A stretch of DNA of 24,976 nucleotides from assembly GCA_038204465.1 (NCBI GenBank), contig JBBRCX010000068.1, forward strand, positions 1-24,976, given 5' to 3'. A program made the position numbers and the translations under genes. Shown in pieces: positions 7,384-15,392 of this stretch. The first letter of the stretch is position 1; the number at the start of each line of letters is the position of its first letter. Under the pieces are notes generated by a model. It had not been told where the DNA came from. It made no database searches and saw only the letters and a list, made by a program, of their open reading frames with translations. Source of the stretch: JBBRCX01 sp038204465. Lineage in GTDB: Bacteria; Planctomycetota; Phycisphaerae; Tepidisphaerales; Tepidisphaeraceae.

Positions 7384-9174
7384 TCAGCCGGTGATGATGC
7401 CTTCGACCTGCGCGACTTTGACGACTTCCTCGGCGGTGGTGACGCCGCCAAGCACTTTGACGCGCCCGTCACCGAGGAGGCTCTTCATGCCGCTGGCGAG
7501 GGCGGCCTTGCGGATCTTGTTGGTCGGAGCGCGATCGAAGGCGAGGCCGCGGATTTCGCTGTTCATGTGCATCATCTCGAAGATGCCGATTCGCCCGCGG
7601 AAGCCGATGCCGGTGCAATACTCGCACCCGCGCGGCTTGTAGACGACCTTTTCCTTTAAGTCATTCTGGTTGATGCCGCACAGCTTCAGCCACATCGGAT
7701 CGGGGTCGCGGTCCGGCTGCTTGCATTTGGGACACAGCACGCGGATGAGCCGCTGCGCCATCACCGCCTGGATGGACGACGCGACCAGGAACGGCTTGAC
7801 GCCCATGTCGATCAGGCGGGTGATCGCACCGGGCGCGTCGTTGGTGTGCAGCGTGCTGAAGACGAGGTGGCCGGTGAGTGCCGCCTGCACTGCGACTTCC
7901 GCCACCTCCAGGTCGCGAATTTCGCCGACGAGAATGATGTTGGGCGCCTGGCGCAGCATCGCGCGAAGGATCTTCGCGAAGGTGAGCCCGATGTTATCGC
8001 GCACCTGACACTGGTTGATGCCGGCGAAGTTGTATTCGACCGGGTCTTCCGCGGTGATGATCTTGCGGTCGGGGCGATTCAATTCATTGAGCGCGCCGTA
8101 CAGAGTGGTGGTCTTGCCGGAACCCGTCGGGCCGGTGACGAGGAAGATGCCGTTGGGGCGCTTGATGATCTTCTGGAACGCGCGGTAGTCCTCCTCTTCG
8201 AAGCCCATGTTCTGGATGCCGATGCGCACCGAATCGGGGCGCAGGATACGCAGCACCACCGACTCGCCATGGTAACTGGGAAGCGTGCTGACGCGGAAGT
8301 CGATGTCGACCTTGTCCACCTTGAGCTTGATGCGGCCGTCCTGGGGAAGGCGCTTCTCGGCGATGTCGATGCCGGCCATGATCTTCAGGCGGCTGATGAG
8401 CGGGCCCTTCATCTTGAGGGGGATGCGGTCGCGCTCGACGCACTCGCCGTCGATGCGATAGCGCACGCGAACGCGGTCCTTCATGGGCTCGATGTGGATG
8501 TCCGAGGCGCGGTTGCGGACGGCCTCGGAGATCATCGCGTGCACAAGCTTGATGATCGGGGCCTGCGTCGGGTCGTTAGCGATGTCGCCGCCCATGTTGT
8601 CCAGGTCGATCGACTTGTCGATGGATCGGTCGACCGACTTATCCAGCGAGCGGTCGACCGAGCGGTCCATGGTGCTGTCGAGGCTCTTACGGAGGCGATC
8701 GATCGTCTCGTCGCGCGTCTTGTCGATCGTGTTGGCCGAGGTCGTGTTAAAGAGCTCGTCCAGCAGCCCCTTGATGCGGTTGCGCGGGGCCAGGACCGTG
8801 CGGATGTCCTTGTGCAGGCGGAAGCGCAGCACGTCGAGCATCTGAAGATCGAGCGGATCGTGAACGGCGACCTGCAGCCGGCCGTTGTCCGTGCCGAGCG
8901 GCAGGATCATGTACTTGCGCATCAAGTCGTCGGGGATCAGGGCGGAGGCGTTGGGCGGGATGGAGGTCTTGTCGAGATCGACGTAATCCATGTTGTGCTG
9001 GGCGGCCAGCGCCTTGTAGACCTGGCTCTCGTTGCACAATTTGAGGTCGATCAGGGCTTCGCCGATCCGCAGGCCCTTGGCTTTGCCGTGCTCCAGCGCC
9101 TTGTTGACCTCTTTGGCCGTGATGACCTGCCATTCAACCAGCAGTTCACCCAGCTTTTGTGGTGCCTTTGCCAT
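7384..9174 (-). CDS. Type II secretion/type IV pilus assembly ATPase, GspE/PilB family
   Basis: A 596-residue paralogue of the ATPase at 3974-6010. It has an N-terminal MshEN/GspE domain (about 1-140), an unusual charged linker of Asp-Arg/Lys-Ser repeats (about 150-192), N2 region (QAPIIKLVHAMISEAVRNRASDIHIEP), Walker A GPTGSGKT at 348-355, ITAEDPVEY at 373-381, Walker B IILVGEIRD at 413-421, GHLVFSTLHTN at 435-445, and zinc cysteines CPKC (481-484) and CEYC (517-520). The residues just before Walker B read RQAPN where the family usually has RQDPD. The ATG at 9174 was chosen over the in-frame TTG at 9180 because AGGAG lies 7 bases before it. It is the first gene of the ATPase operon. Assignment to secretion or pilus is uncertain. 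Confidence 0.93.
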   Translation of the reverse strand: MAKAPQKLGELLVEWQVITAKEVNKALEHGKAKGLRIGEALIDLKLCNESQVYKALAAQHNMDYVDLDKTSIPPNASALIPDDLMRKYMILPLGTDNGRLQVAVHDPLDLQMLDVLRFRLHKDIRTVLAPRNRIKGLLDELFNTTSANTIDKTRDETIDRLRKSLDSTMDRSVDRSLDKSVDRSIDKSIDLDNMGGDIANDPTQAPIIKLVHAMISEAVRNRASDIHIEPMKDRVRVRYRIDGECVERDRIPLKMKGPLISRLKIMAGIDIAEKRLPQDGRIKLKVDKVDIDFRVSTLPSYHGESVVLRILRPDSVRIGIQNMGFEEEDYRAFQKIIKRPNGIFLVTGPTGSGKTTTLYGALNELNRPDRKIITAEDPVEYNFAGINQCQVRDNIGLTFAKILRAMLRQAPNIILVGEIRDLEVAEVAVQAALTGHLVFSTLHTNDAPGAITRLIDMGVKPFLVASSIQAVMAQRLIRVLCPKCKQPDRDPDPMWLKLCGINQNDLKEKVVYKPRGCEYCTGIGFRGRIGIFEMMHMNSEIRGLAFDRAPTNKIRKAALASGMKSLLGDGRVKVLGGVTTAEEVVKVAQVEGIITG

Positions 9175-9659
9175 GCGCAAGCTCCTGTTCGGGGGCGGCC
9201 TCTTTGGTGCGTGTCACTTCGTGCGTGAATGAAGGCTTCGTGTGCTGCCGCAAGCTCCTTTCAGCCGGTCCGTGCCGCAGCGGGCGGGTCATCCTGGCGG
9301 GCGCGAGCGGAGGGGCTGGCGCGACGAAGGAAGGAACAACTCGCGAAGGCGCGGCTACAGGTGCCGGCAATCGGACGGCAAGCGCCTCGCGGCACTAATG
9401 ATACACGTCTGCGAGCCGCAGGGTTCGACCGGCTTCACGTCGGGAACTACCCGACTCGGCGGGGTCAGTGTACCGCTTTGCGGCACTTTCCGACAAGAAG
9501 TTTCCGCCCGCTGGGCGCCGATCTTCGTGAGGAATGGGACGAATGGGCAGGTGTTAACGGGGTGGCCAGCGGAGACGGAGCGGCCCCATCGTGGGGCGAC
9601 CGCCTATAGATAGACAATTGAACGGCGAGCCGGGGTTGAAATTCGCCGGCAGGGGCGGC
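9175..9659. other. Long intergenic region ahead of the ATPase operon
   Basis: About 485 bases with no supportable gene: the plus-strand frames here give Arg/Ala-rich translations without family resemblance. It should contain the promoter of the three-gene ATPase operon. The only candidate -10 I see on the minus strand is TATCAT at 9403-9398, without a convincing -35 box. A short hairpin (GCCCCA/TGGGGC, 9583-9597) lies nearer the channel gene. A second hairpin, GGCGGC/GCCGCC at 9654-9672, overlaps the stop codon of the channel gene and lacks a T-run. Confidence 0.4.
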
Positions 9660-10784
9660 TTAGCTCGCCGCCTTGAGTTGCTGCGTTTCCGGCGAGATCG
9701 TCGTCAACGGCGCCGAACTCGCGTCGTCGAGCTTCGGCGGCGGGAACAAGGCGTTCTTCATGCGCTCGAGGAATTCCGCGCGGATGGTTCGCTCCAGCGA
9801 CTCGTCTTTCACCCAGAAGCGGAGAATCAGGCCGACGATGCCCGCGTCGACGGTATTGACGATCACCTGTGGCCCCGGATGGGTCAAAACCCGCTCGTCG
9901 CCGGTGGTCAGCGCCAGCAGGGCTGCACGGGCGTCGTCGATGGAGTCCTTGTAGGGGATGTTGATCGGGACGTTCACGCGGGTGACTGGGTCGGTGCTGT
10001 GGTTCGCGATCTTGTTCGCGAGCATCGCGGTGTTGGGATAAACGACGATGTCGCCGTCTTCATTGAGCAGCCGGGTCGAGCGGAAGGTGATTCGGACGAC
10101 CCTGGCATACACGTCCTGGATTTGGATCCAGTCGCCGACCTTGAAGGGCTTGTCCCAGAAGATCACGATGCCGGAGATGAAGTTGGAGATCGCGTCCTGC
10201 GCGGCGAAGCCGATCGCCAGCCCGATGATCGACACGCCGGTGAGCAGCGCCGCGATCTGCACGCCCACCTGGTTACAGGCGATCACCAGGCCGAAGCCCA
10301 TGACGCCCCACTTGATCAGGTGGCCGAGCATGTCGCGGATGCTTTGATCGACGTTGGCGTGGTTCATTCCGCCAACGACCACCCGCCGCAGCGCGCGGTG
10401 AATTCCCCAGAAGATCAACAGGAACAGGGCGGCAACGAAGACGCGGGGGATGAAGCCGACGGCGGCGTAGATCAGGTCCCTGCCGGCGCTGAGCCAGAAT
10501 TCGAGCTTGATGGCTTCCTGCGGCGTAAGGGTGCGCTGGCCGTGGAAGAGCTGGCCGACGGTGGTTTTGCCGAAGGTATCGGCCATGGTTCCACCGGTGT
10601 CGGACGCCTGGGGAGGCTGCGCCGCAGCCGCTGGCTGGGTCGCCGCCGACTGAGCAGCGGGCTGTGTCGTGGGGTTGACCGCTTCCGACAATGCCATCAG
10701 CGGCAGCGATTGTGCCCGGGCGAGAGCGCCGGTGAAGGTCAGGAGCAGTGCGACGGATCCGATCAAAGGCAAACGACAGCGCAT
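9660..10784 (-). CDS. MscS-family small-conductance mechanosensitive ion channel
   Basis: A 374-residue channel expected to open under membrane tension and protect against osmotic downshock. The start at 10784 gives MRCRLPLIGSVALLLTFTGALARAQ, a clean signal peptide; the frame is open to 10853 but earlier starts would bury this signal. An exported Ala/Gln/Pro-rich linker (about 26-65) follows, then TM helices near 103-128 and 153-172, and the pore helix and beta domain typical of MscS: TGVSIIGLAIGFAAQDAISN (182-201), then IVIFWDKPFKVGDWIQI (206-222) and IVVYPNTAMLANKIANHS (246-263). It is transcribed divergently from comEC with 164 bases between. An AAGAAGG stretch sits only 2 bases before the ATG, so initiation spacing is odd. 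The ion is not predictable. Confidence 0.92.
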   Translation of the reverse strand: MRCRLPLIGSVALLLTFTGALARAQSLPLMALSEAVNPTTQPAAQSAATQPAAAAQPPQASDTGGTMADTFGKTTVGQLFHGQRTLTPQEAIKLEFWLSAGRDLIYAAVGFIPRVFVAALFLLIFWGIHRALRRVVVGGMNHANVDQSIRDMLGHLIKWGVMGFGLVIACNQVGVQIAALLTGVSIIGLAIGFAAQDAISNFISGIVIFWDKPFKVGDWIQIQDVYARVVRITFRSTRLLNEDGDIVVYPNTAMLANKIANHSTDPVTRVNVPINIPYKDSIDDARAALLALTTGDERVLTHPGPQVIVNTVDAGIVGLILRFWVKDESLERTIRAEFLERMKNALFPPPKLDDASSAPLTTISPETQQLKAAS

Positions 10785-10857
10785 GACCTTCTTTTCGGCT
10801 AGAAGAGCCCAGTTTCTTCCTGCTGTTTGAGGTGGAACTGCAATCTGACCCAACCGC

Positions 10858-10883
10858 GCGCAGAGTCCTCTGCGCCGCAGAGG
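10858..10883. promoter_or_regulatory. Overlapping dyads in the channel/comEC divergent promoter region
   Basis: Two perfect inverted repeats share an arm: GCGCAGAG-TC-CTCTGCGC (10858-10875) and CCTCTGCG-C-CGCAGAGG (10867-10883). Only one could form as a hairpin at a time; as DNA they form a repeated CAGAG/CTCTG operator-like site. They lie 66-91 bases before the comEC ATG, and a run of six T follows further along the plus strand, around 10900. Either an operator controlling both genes or a pair of competing RNA hairpins is possible. Confidence 0.4.
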
Positions 10884-10948
10884 GCTCCATCGCTGAACTT
10901 GTTTTTTCTCGACAGGCCGGATTCCAGCGGTAGCCTTGTCGGATCGCC

Positions 10949-13459
10949 ATGGGTGAAGCTTCGCCCGTCACCGTTGGGGCACGACGCTGGCTTGCGGCAC
11001 GCCCCGCGTTTTCGCTCGCCGTGCTCTTCATCCTGGGAATCGGGCTGCACTCTCTTCTTCCGAACTGGCCCGTCACCTGGCTGGTCACACTTGTCGCGCT
11101 GCTGACGCTTGCGGCCGTCCTGTCTCAAAGAGGCGCGGCGGCGACGGGACTCATCGCGCTGTCCATCTGCATCGCAGGCTTGCTCGCGGGTGAGATCGCG
11201 GCCGATTATTTCCCGACCGATCACATCAGCGCATTCACCGGCGCGGAACCGCGGCTGGCGGCGATCGAAGTGCGGCTAACGGACTCGCCGCGGGTCATCG
11301 AGCAGGAGCCGGTCCGGCGCGCGGGCGATGCGCAAACGCGCCAGGCGCTGAAAGCTTCAGTAGAGGGGATCAAAACGTGGAACGGCTGGAAGGATGCGTC
11401 GGGGGAGGTTCTCATCTCGGTCGCGCCACCCGATCCGCATCTCGCGGCGGGAGATCGTCTGCGCGTGCTGGGAATGCTCAGCCGCCCGCCCCCGGCGATG
11501 AACCCCGGACAATTCGATTGGGCAAAGTATTACCGCCGTCAGCGCGTGCTCGCTTCTGTTTATGCGCAACCGCAGCAGCTTCAGGTTCTAAAGAAAGGCT
11601 CCGCGACGCCGTTGGTCCATTTGCGCGAGCGCTTCCGCAACGCATTGTCGCGCGGATTCAGCGAGCATTCCGCGGATGCGGCGCTGCTCGGTGCGCTGCT
11701 GTTCGGCGATCGCGGGCCCGCGCTGCGCGAGCTGGACGAGCAATTCCGCCGCAGCGGGACGACGCACCTGCTGTCGAGCTATGGATTGTGCATGGCACTC
11801 CTCGCGGGTCTGGCGTACCTGGTGTGCCGGGCGCTGTGCGCGAGGCCGCGCCGAGCGGTGATGGTGGTCATCTCGTTCGCCGCACTTTACGGCGTGCTGG
11901 TGCTCCCGTCGCCGCAGGCGCTGCGCCCGGTGCTGCTCTGCATGGCGGTGGGAATTGGGCTGCTCTTCGGGCGATCGGCGGATCCGGTTCAACTGCTCGC
12001 GCTGGCCTGCCTCGCCCTGCTGGTCATGAACCCGCTTGACCTTTATGCGGCGGGTTTCCAGTTTGGCTTCGTCATCGTCTTCGGGTTCATGCTGTTCGGC
12101 CGCCTGATGCAGCGCGCGACGGACCATTGGAAGGATGAAGACCAGGTCATGCTCCGGCGCCTGGGCAAACAGAGCGTCCGGCAGCGCGGCGTCGAGTGGG
12201 TCAAGGTGCGCGCGGCGCGGGCATTCTATGCCGCGATGGTGGCGTGGCTCGTGGCGCTGCCGCTGGTGGCCTGTCACTTCGAGCAGTTGAACCTCTGGAC
12301 GGTGCCGGCGGGATTTATTCTTGCGCCTTTCGCGATGGCGGCGGTGATCGGCGGGTTCGGGAAGATCCTGTTGACGCTGACAATCCCCGGCGCGGCCGGC
12401 GCGTGGGCGATGTTGGCGGACATCCCGGCGTGGACTCTGCGCCATGGAGTGAGCTGGATGGCAAAGCTGCCCATGGCGGACCTTCCGATGCCGGCGCCGC
12501 CGTTGTGGCTCATCCTGTTGTACTACGCGACCCTGTGCCTTCCGCTGGTGCCCTGGCAGCGGCCACGGGCGAGGTGGTGTGCCCGCTGTGCGCCGGCGAG
12601 CGGGTTCGCGGCGTTGTTGCTGCTGCCGCTGGGCGGCTTTGCGCCGCAGAGTGCTCCGCCGGATGAACTGCGGGTGACGCTGCTTTCGATCGGGGCAGGG
12701 CAATGCGCCATCGTGGAGCAGCCGGGCGGCGAGGCGATGCTGGTGGACGCCGGCTCGGCCACGCTGAGCGACCCGCTGCGCACCTGCCTCGCGCCCTTCC
12801 TGCGTCACGAGGGCCGGCGATCGGTCGCGAGGATGATCCTCAGCCATGGCGATTACGACCACATCAGCATGGCCCGCAAGCTGGTGGCCGACGATCGCGT
12901 GGGCGAAGTGCTCGCCAGCCCGCACCTGCGCCGCCATGCCACGGCAAGCAAGCCGTCCGAAGACCTGCTGGCCATGCTCGACGGCTCGGGCCATTCGACG
13001 AAGATCATCAGCGCGGGCGACGACATCGACCTGGGCGGCGGGTCGCGGCTCGAGGTGCTCTGGCCGCCGCGCGATTGCGATTTCAACTCGAACAACACGG
13101 GCCTGGTGCTGCGCCTGACGTTCGGCGGGCGCTCCATCCTCTTCCCCGCCGACATCCAGGACCCGGCCGAGCGAGAGCTTCTGAAAACGCCCCAGCGTCT
13201 CCGCGCCGACGTCCTGGTCGCACCGCACCATGGCAGCATCGAACCCAGCACCGACGCGTTCGTGCGCGCCGTCGGCCCTTCGGTGATCCTGAGCTCGAAC
13301 GACAACACGCTCTCCTCGAAGCAGCGTGCCTTTGATCGATTGGTGGAGGGAGGGACGCTGTACCGGACCAATCGATGCGGCGCGCTGACTGTCGTGCTGC
13401 GGCGTGATGTGGGAATCCGTGTGGAGCGTTTTCGGGGATCGACCGGCGGTTCACGCTAA
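10949..13459 (+). CDS. comEC: ComEC/Rec2-family DNA uptake channel
   Basis: An 836-residue inner-membrane protein of the family that passes single-stranded DNA into the cytoplasm during natural transformation. N-terminal TM helices (about 18-80) lead into a DUF4131-type extracytoplasmic region (about 100-215, with AAGDRLRVLGML). The polytopic Competence domain (about 240-535) contains NPLDLYAAGFQFGF. A C-terminal metallo-beta-lactamase-like domain has SHGDYDH at 632-638, NNTGLVLRL at 715-723, ADIQ at 734-737 and APHHGS at 758-763. The segment THLLSSYGLC (271-281 region) replaces the usual HLLAxSGLH motif, so the usual SG and histidine are lost. Length is in the normal range. No clear Shine-Dalgarno precedes the ATG, and a slightly later start cannot be excluded. 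Confidence 0.92.
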   Translation: MGEASPVTVGARRWLAARPAFSLAVLFILGIGLHSLLPNWPVTWLVTLVALLTLAAVLSQRGAAATGLIALSICIAGLLAGEIAADYFPTDHISAFTGAEPRLAAIEVRLTDSPRVIEQEPVRRAGDAQTRQALKASVEGIKTWNGWKDASGEVLISVAPPDPHLAAGDRLRVLGMLSRPPPAMNPGQFDWAKYYRRQRVLASVYAQPQQLQVLKKGSATPLVHLRERFRNALSRGFSEHSADAALLGALLFGDRGPALRELDEQFRRSGTTHLLSSYGLCMALLAGLAYLVCRALCARPRRAVMVVISFAALYGVLVLPSPQALRPVLLCMAVGIGLLFGRSADPVQLLALACLALLVMNPLDLYAAGFQFGFVIVFGFMLFGRLMQRATDHWKDEDQVMLRRLGKQSVRQRGVEWVKVRAARAFYAAMVAWLVALPLVACHFEQLNLWTVPAGFILAPFAMAAVIGGFGKILLTLTIPGAAGAWAMLADIPAWTLRHGVSWMAKLPMADLPMPAPPLWLILLYYATLCLPLVPWQRPRARWCARCAPASGFAALLLLPLGGFAPQSAPPDELRVTLLSIGAGQCAIVEQPGGEAMLVDAGSATLSDPLRTCLAPFLRHEGRRSVARMILSHGDYDHISMARKLVADDRVGEVLASPHLRRHATASKPSEDLLAMLDGSGHSTKIISAGDDIDLGGGSRLEVLWPPRDCDFNSNNTGLVLRLTFGGRSILFPADIQDPAERELLKTPQRLRADVLVAPHHGSIEPSTDAFVRAVGPSVILSSNDNTLSSKQRAFDRLVEGGTLYRTNRCGALTVVLRRDVGIRVERFRGSTGGSR

Positions 13460-13525
13460 ACAGATCCACACAGAAGCGAAGGTGCGGCATCTCCGGCGAA
13501 CCCGTGCTCAGGTTCGGAACTTCGA

Positions 13526-13545
13526 CCTTGGAGGGTCGTCCAAGG
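13526..13545. terminator. Hairpin after comEC
   Basis: CCTTGGA (13526-13532) and TCCAAGG (13539-13545) pair perfectly around a six-base loop, 66 bases after the comEC stop and 56 before the lipoprotein start. There is no T-run, so it may be a weak terminator or an RNA-stabilising hairpin. Confidence 0.3.
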
Positions 13546-13601
13546 CGCGTCGCCGGGCAAATGTCGAGGCTGCCCGTGCTCCCGTAATGTGGTGCAGAGA
13601 G

Positions 13602-14018
13602 ATGTTGCAAAAACTCATTCTCGTCGGGACCCTGGGAGTTGCTGTAGGCTGTGGATCAACGCCCGTCGAGCAATCTGTCGCTCCAATCCCGTCCCTGCCG
13701 CGCCAGTTCACTCCCATCAACCGGATGCGGGAGCCGATCTTCACGGACCAAGCGCGATTGCTAGCGCCGGACGAACAGAAAGCCGTCTCCGTCGCCAAGG
13801 CGGCAGTGCAGCAGCGGTACCGGCTGGCAGGCTACCGGGAGACCAATAACGAACACTTGGCCTTCTACATCGAACAGGCCGACACCGGCTGGCGGGTACA
13901 GGTCTCGACGTTCAATCGGGACGTGCCGAGCGGGCAGCCGGTGTTCACGTGCGGCGGCTTCGTAGAAGTCACCATCGACAAGGACTGGAACGTGACAGGG
14001 CTCATGGGCGGGGCGTGA
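13602..14018 (+). CDS. Small lipoprotein with possible NTF2-like domain (138 aa)
   Basis: The product begins MLQKLILVGTLGVAVGCGST, a short lipoprotein signal with a lipobox-like AVGC, so the mature protein should be lipid-anchored at Cys17. A Pro-rich stretch (APIPSLPRQFTPIN) follows. Then comes a compact domain: a helix beginning DEQKAVSVAKAAVQQRYRLA, strands around HLAFYIEQADTGWRVQVSTF, and FVEVTIDKDWNVTGLMGG. This layout resembles NTF2-fold or PepSY-like small periplasmic domains, but the similarity is by eye only. The ATG at 13602 was chosen over earlier ones at 13404 and 13587 because only it puts the lipoprotein signal at the N-terminus and it follows a purine-rich GAGAG. It lies between comEC and pyrE on the same strand with no obvious link to either. 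Confidence 0.7.
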   Translation: MLQKLILVGTLGVAVGCGSTPVEQSVAPIPSLPRQFTPINRMREPIFTDQARLLAPDEQKAVSVAKAAVQQRYRLAGYRETNNEHLAFYIEQADTGWRVQVSTFNRDVPSGQPVFTCGGFVEVTIDKDWNVTGLMGGA

Positions 14019-14106
14019 AGGGCTGAGCCAGCCGCCTTCACTTCTCAGAGCAGCTGTTTAGGGCGAGCGATGGCGCGCACGTCGTAAGGCAGAGAATCAG
14101 AGCGAC

Positions 14107-14135
14107 TTGTTGAAGAGCCGCGTTCGACTTAGATT
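14107..14135 (+). promoter_or_regulatory. Possible promoter for pyrE
   Basis: TTGTTG (14107-14112), a 17-base spacer and TAGATT (14130-14135) resemble sigma70 -35 and -10 boxes (3/6 and 4/6 matches), 76 bases before the pyrE start. Weak boxes, supported mainly by correct spacing and position. Confidence 0.28.
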
Positions 14136-14211
14136 CGCGGTTTGTGCAGCGTATGACGATCGGCCGGAGCATTTCGCTGGCGAGAAGACATTCTGAGATT
14201 TGAGAGGTCCC

Positions 14212-14796
14212 GTGGCCAGTCGCTATCCGAAGCTTGTCGAAACGATCAAACAGAGGTCGCTGCAGCGTGGGCGGTTCGTGCTCGCGAGCGGCCGGGTATC
14301 TGACTATTACATCGATGGGAAGCTGACGTGTTTCGATCCCGCCGGGTCGGCGCTGATTGTGGACGCGATCCTGGCGGAGATCGCGGACTTGCCGGTCGAT
14401 GCGGTAGGCGGCATGGACATGGGGGCCACTCCGATCGTGGGCGCGGTGGCGAACCGCAGCTTTCACGTCGGCAGGCCATTGCCCACCTTCATCGTGCGCA
14501 AAGAGGTGAAGGAGCACGGGACGATGAAGCTGATCGAGGGACCGCTGAAGCCCTCTTCCCGCGTCGTCATCATCGATGACGTAGTCACGACCGGCGGCTC
14601 GATCCTGAAGGCGATCGATGCGGTCGAGCAGAAGGCATGCAAGGTGCTGCTGGCCCTCTCCGTCCTGGACCGCAACGCGGGCGCCTCCGAGGCCCTGGCC
14701 GCGCGGGGAATCCCCTACCGCCCGCTCGTCACGCTGGCAGATCTCGGGATCGAGGCTGAGACGAAGGCCAGCGCAGCCAGGCCCGCACCGATCTGA
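14212..14796 (+). CDS. pyrE: Orotate phosphoribosyltransferase
   Basis: A 194-residue enzyme of UMP biosynthesis that joins orotate to PRPP to give orotidine monophosphate. The PRPP-binding loop VVIIDDVVTTGGS is at 118-130, the catalytic flexible-loop signature RKEVKEHG at 96-103, and the N-terminal orotate-side segment FVLASGRVSDYYIDGKL at 22-38; these together distinguish it from other type I phosphoribosyltransferases. The GTG at 14212 is chosen because GAGAGG lies just before it (4-base gap); an in-frame TTG at 14200 would overlap that site. Length is normal. No other pyrimidine gene is in the window, so it stands alone. Confidence 0.93.
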   Translation: MASRYPKLVETIKQRSLQRGRFVLASGRVSDYYIDGKLTCFDPAGSALIVDAILAEIADLPVDAVGGMDMGATPIVGAVANRSFHVGRPLPTFIVRKEVKEHGTMKLIEGPLKPSSRVVIIDDVVTTGGSILKAIDAVEQKACKVLLALSVLDRNAGASEALAARGIPYRPLVTLADLGIEAETKASAARPAPI

Positions 14797-14890
14797 CTCT
14801 TCCCTCTCCGAATCTGCCTCTTCTGGCCCAAACATAGGAACTTTCCTTCTTTGGTTATTAGAAGCAACTTATGGGGAAAAATTTAGCGAA

Positions 14891-15391
14891 ATGTTAAACC
14901 GGAATCTGCTAACGATATTACTAGTGTTTGGGGGTATCGCGGCATGTATAGCTTTCGGCTACTTCCAATTAAATAGATCGGCCACCATCCGGATCCACGT
15001 TATCATTCCAGTTGGCTTCCAGGGGATGGCGACCGTGACGTTTAGCCCTTCGAACGGAGATCACGTGGCGCCTGAAAATGGCGTTTACACGTATAGGATT
15101 CCGCCTTCGGGTGTCCTTCACGTTCGGGGGGAGAATCCGGAGTATCTAAGCCACGTTGTGACGGCGCGTTATGAGGATGGTGTCTTCCTCCCAGTTGGCT
15201 ATCTCAGTGATGGGAGCAGTTTTGGCGAAGGAGTCATCGCAGTCTGGCCACTACTTTTGGAACGAGACGACGCGGGGTTTTTTGTCGGGACCAAAGACGA
15301 GCTAGCGACGCTGGTGCGTAAGGAACAGGAAAGGATGGGCATTCGACTACCTCATACGGCGGCTACGAAGACAACTCTTCCAGTTCAGTAA
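14891..15391 (+). CDS. Single-TM hypothetical protein, DUF6843-like
   Basis: A 166-residue protein with an N-terminal membrane anchor (MLNRNLLTILLVFGGIAACI) and an extracytoplasmic domain. The segments IHVIIPVGFQGMATVTF (35-51), PENGVYTYRIPPSGVLHVRG (61-80) and FFVGTKDELATL (130-141) fit, from memory, the DUF6843 pattern of a strand-rich domain ending in a FVGTxEE motif. Function of that family is unknown. Base composition is clearly different from neighbours: the line 14881-14940 is 40% GC, while flanking genes are visibly far richer, which suggests recent acquisition. The ATG at 14891 is used because it directly precedes the membrane segment; GGGGA upstream is spaced somewhat far. It lies between pyrE and cstA without operon partners. 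Confidence 0.65.
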   Translation: MLNRNLLTILLVFGGIAACIAFGYFQLNRSATIRIHVIIPVGFQGMATVTFSPSNGDHVAPENGVYTYRIPPSGVLHVRGENPEYLSHVVTARYEDGVFLPVGYLSDGSSFGEGVIAVWPLLLERDDAGFFVGTKDELATLVRKEQERMGIRLPHTAATKTTLPVQ

Positions 15392-15392
15392 G

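Noticed and set aside
7846..9228. Long plus-strand open frame opposite the gspE-like gene
   Set aside because: Antisense shadow with low-complexity Asp/Val/His-rich translation and no recognisable domain.
9398..9403. TATCAT as a -10 box for the ATPase operon
   Set aside because: No acceptable -35 box at 16-18 bases, and it is over 200 bases from the start codon, so it is noted only in the intergenic entry.
9591..10802. Plus-strand open frame opposite the MscS-type channel
   Set aside because: Antisense shadow of a gene with clear MscS motifs; the translation is Asp/Gly/Arg-rich and featureless.
11588..13231. Minus-strand open frame inside comEC
   Set aside because: Gln/Arg/His-rich translation typical of antisense reading; comEC motifs are intact on the other strand.
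14038..14835. Minus-strand open frame over pyrE
   Set aside because: Opposite to an unmistakable orotate phosphoribosyltransferase; no domain visible.
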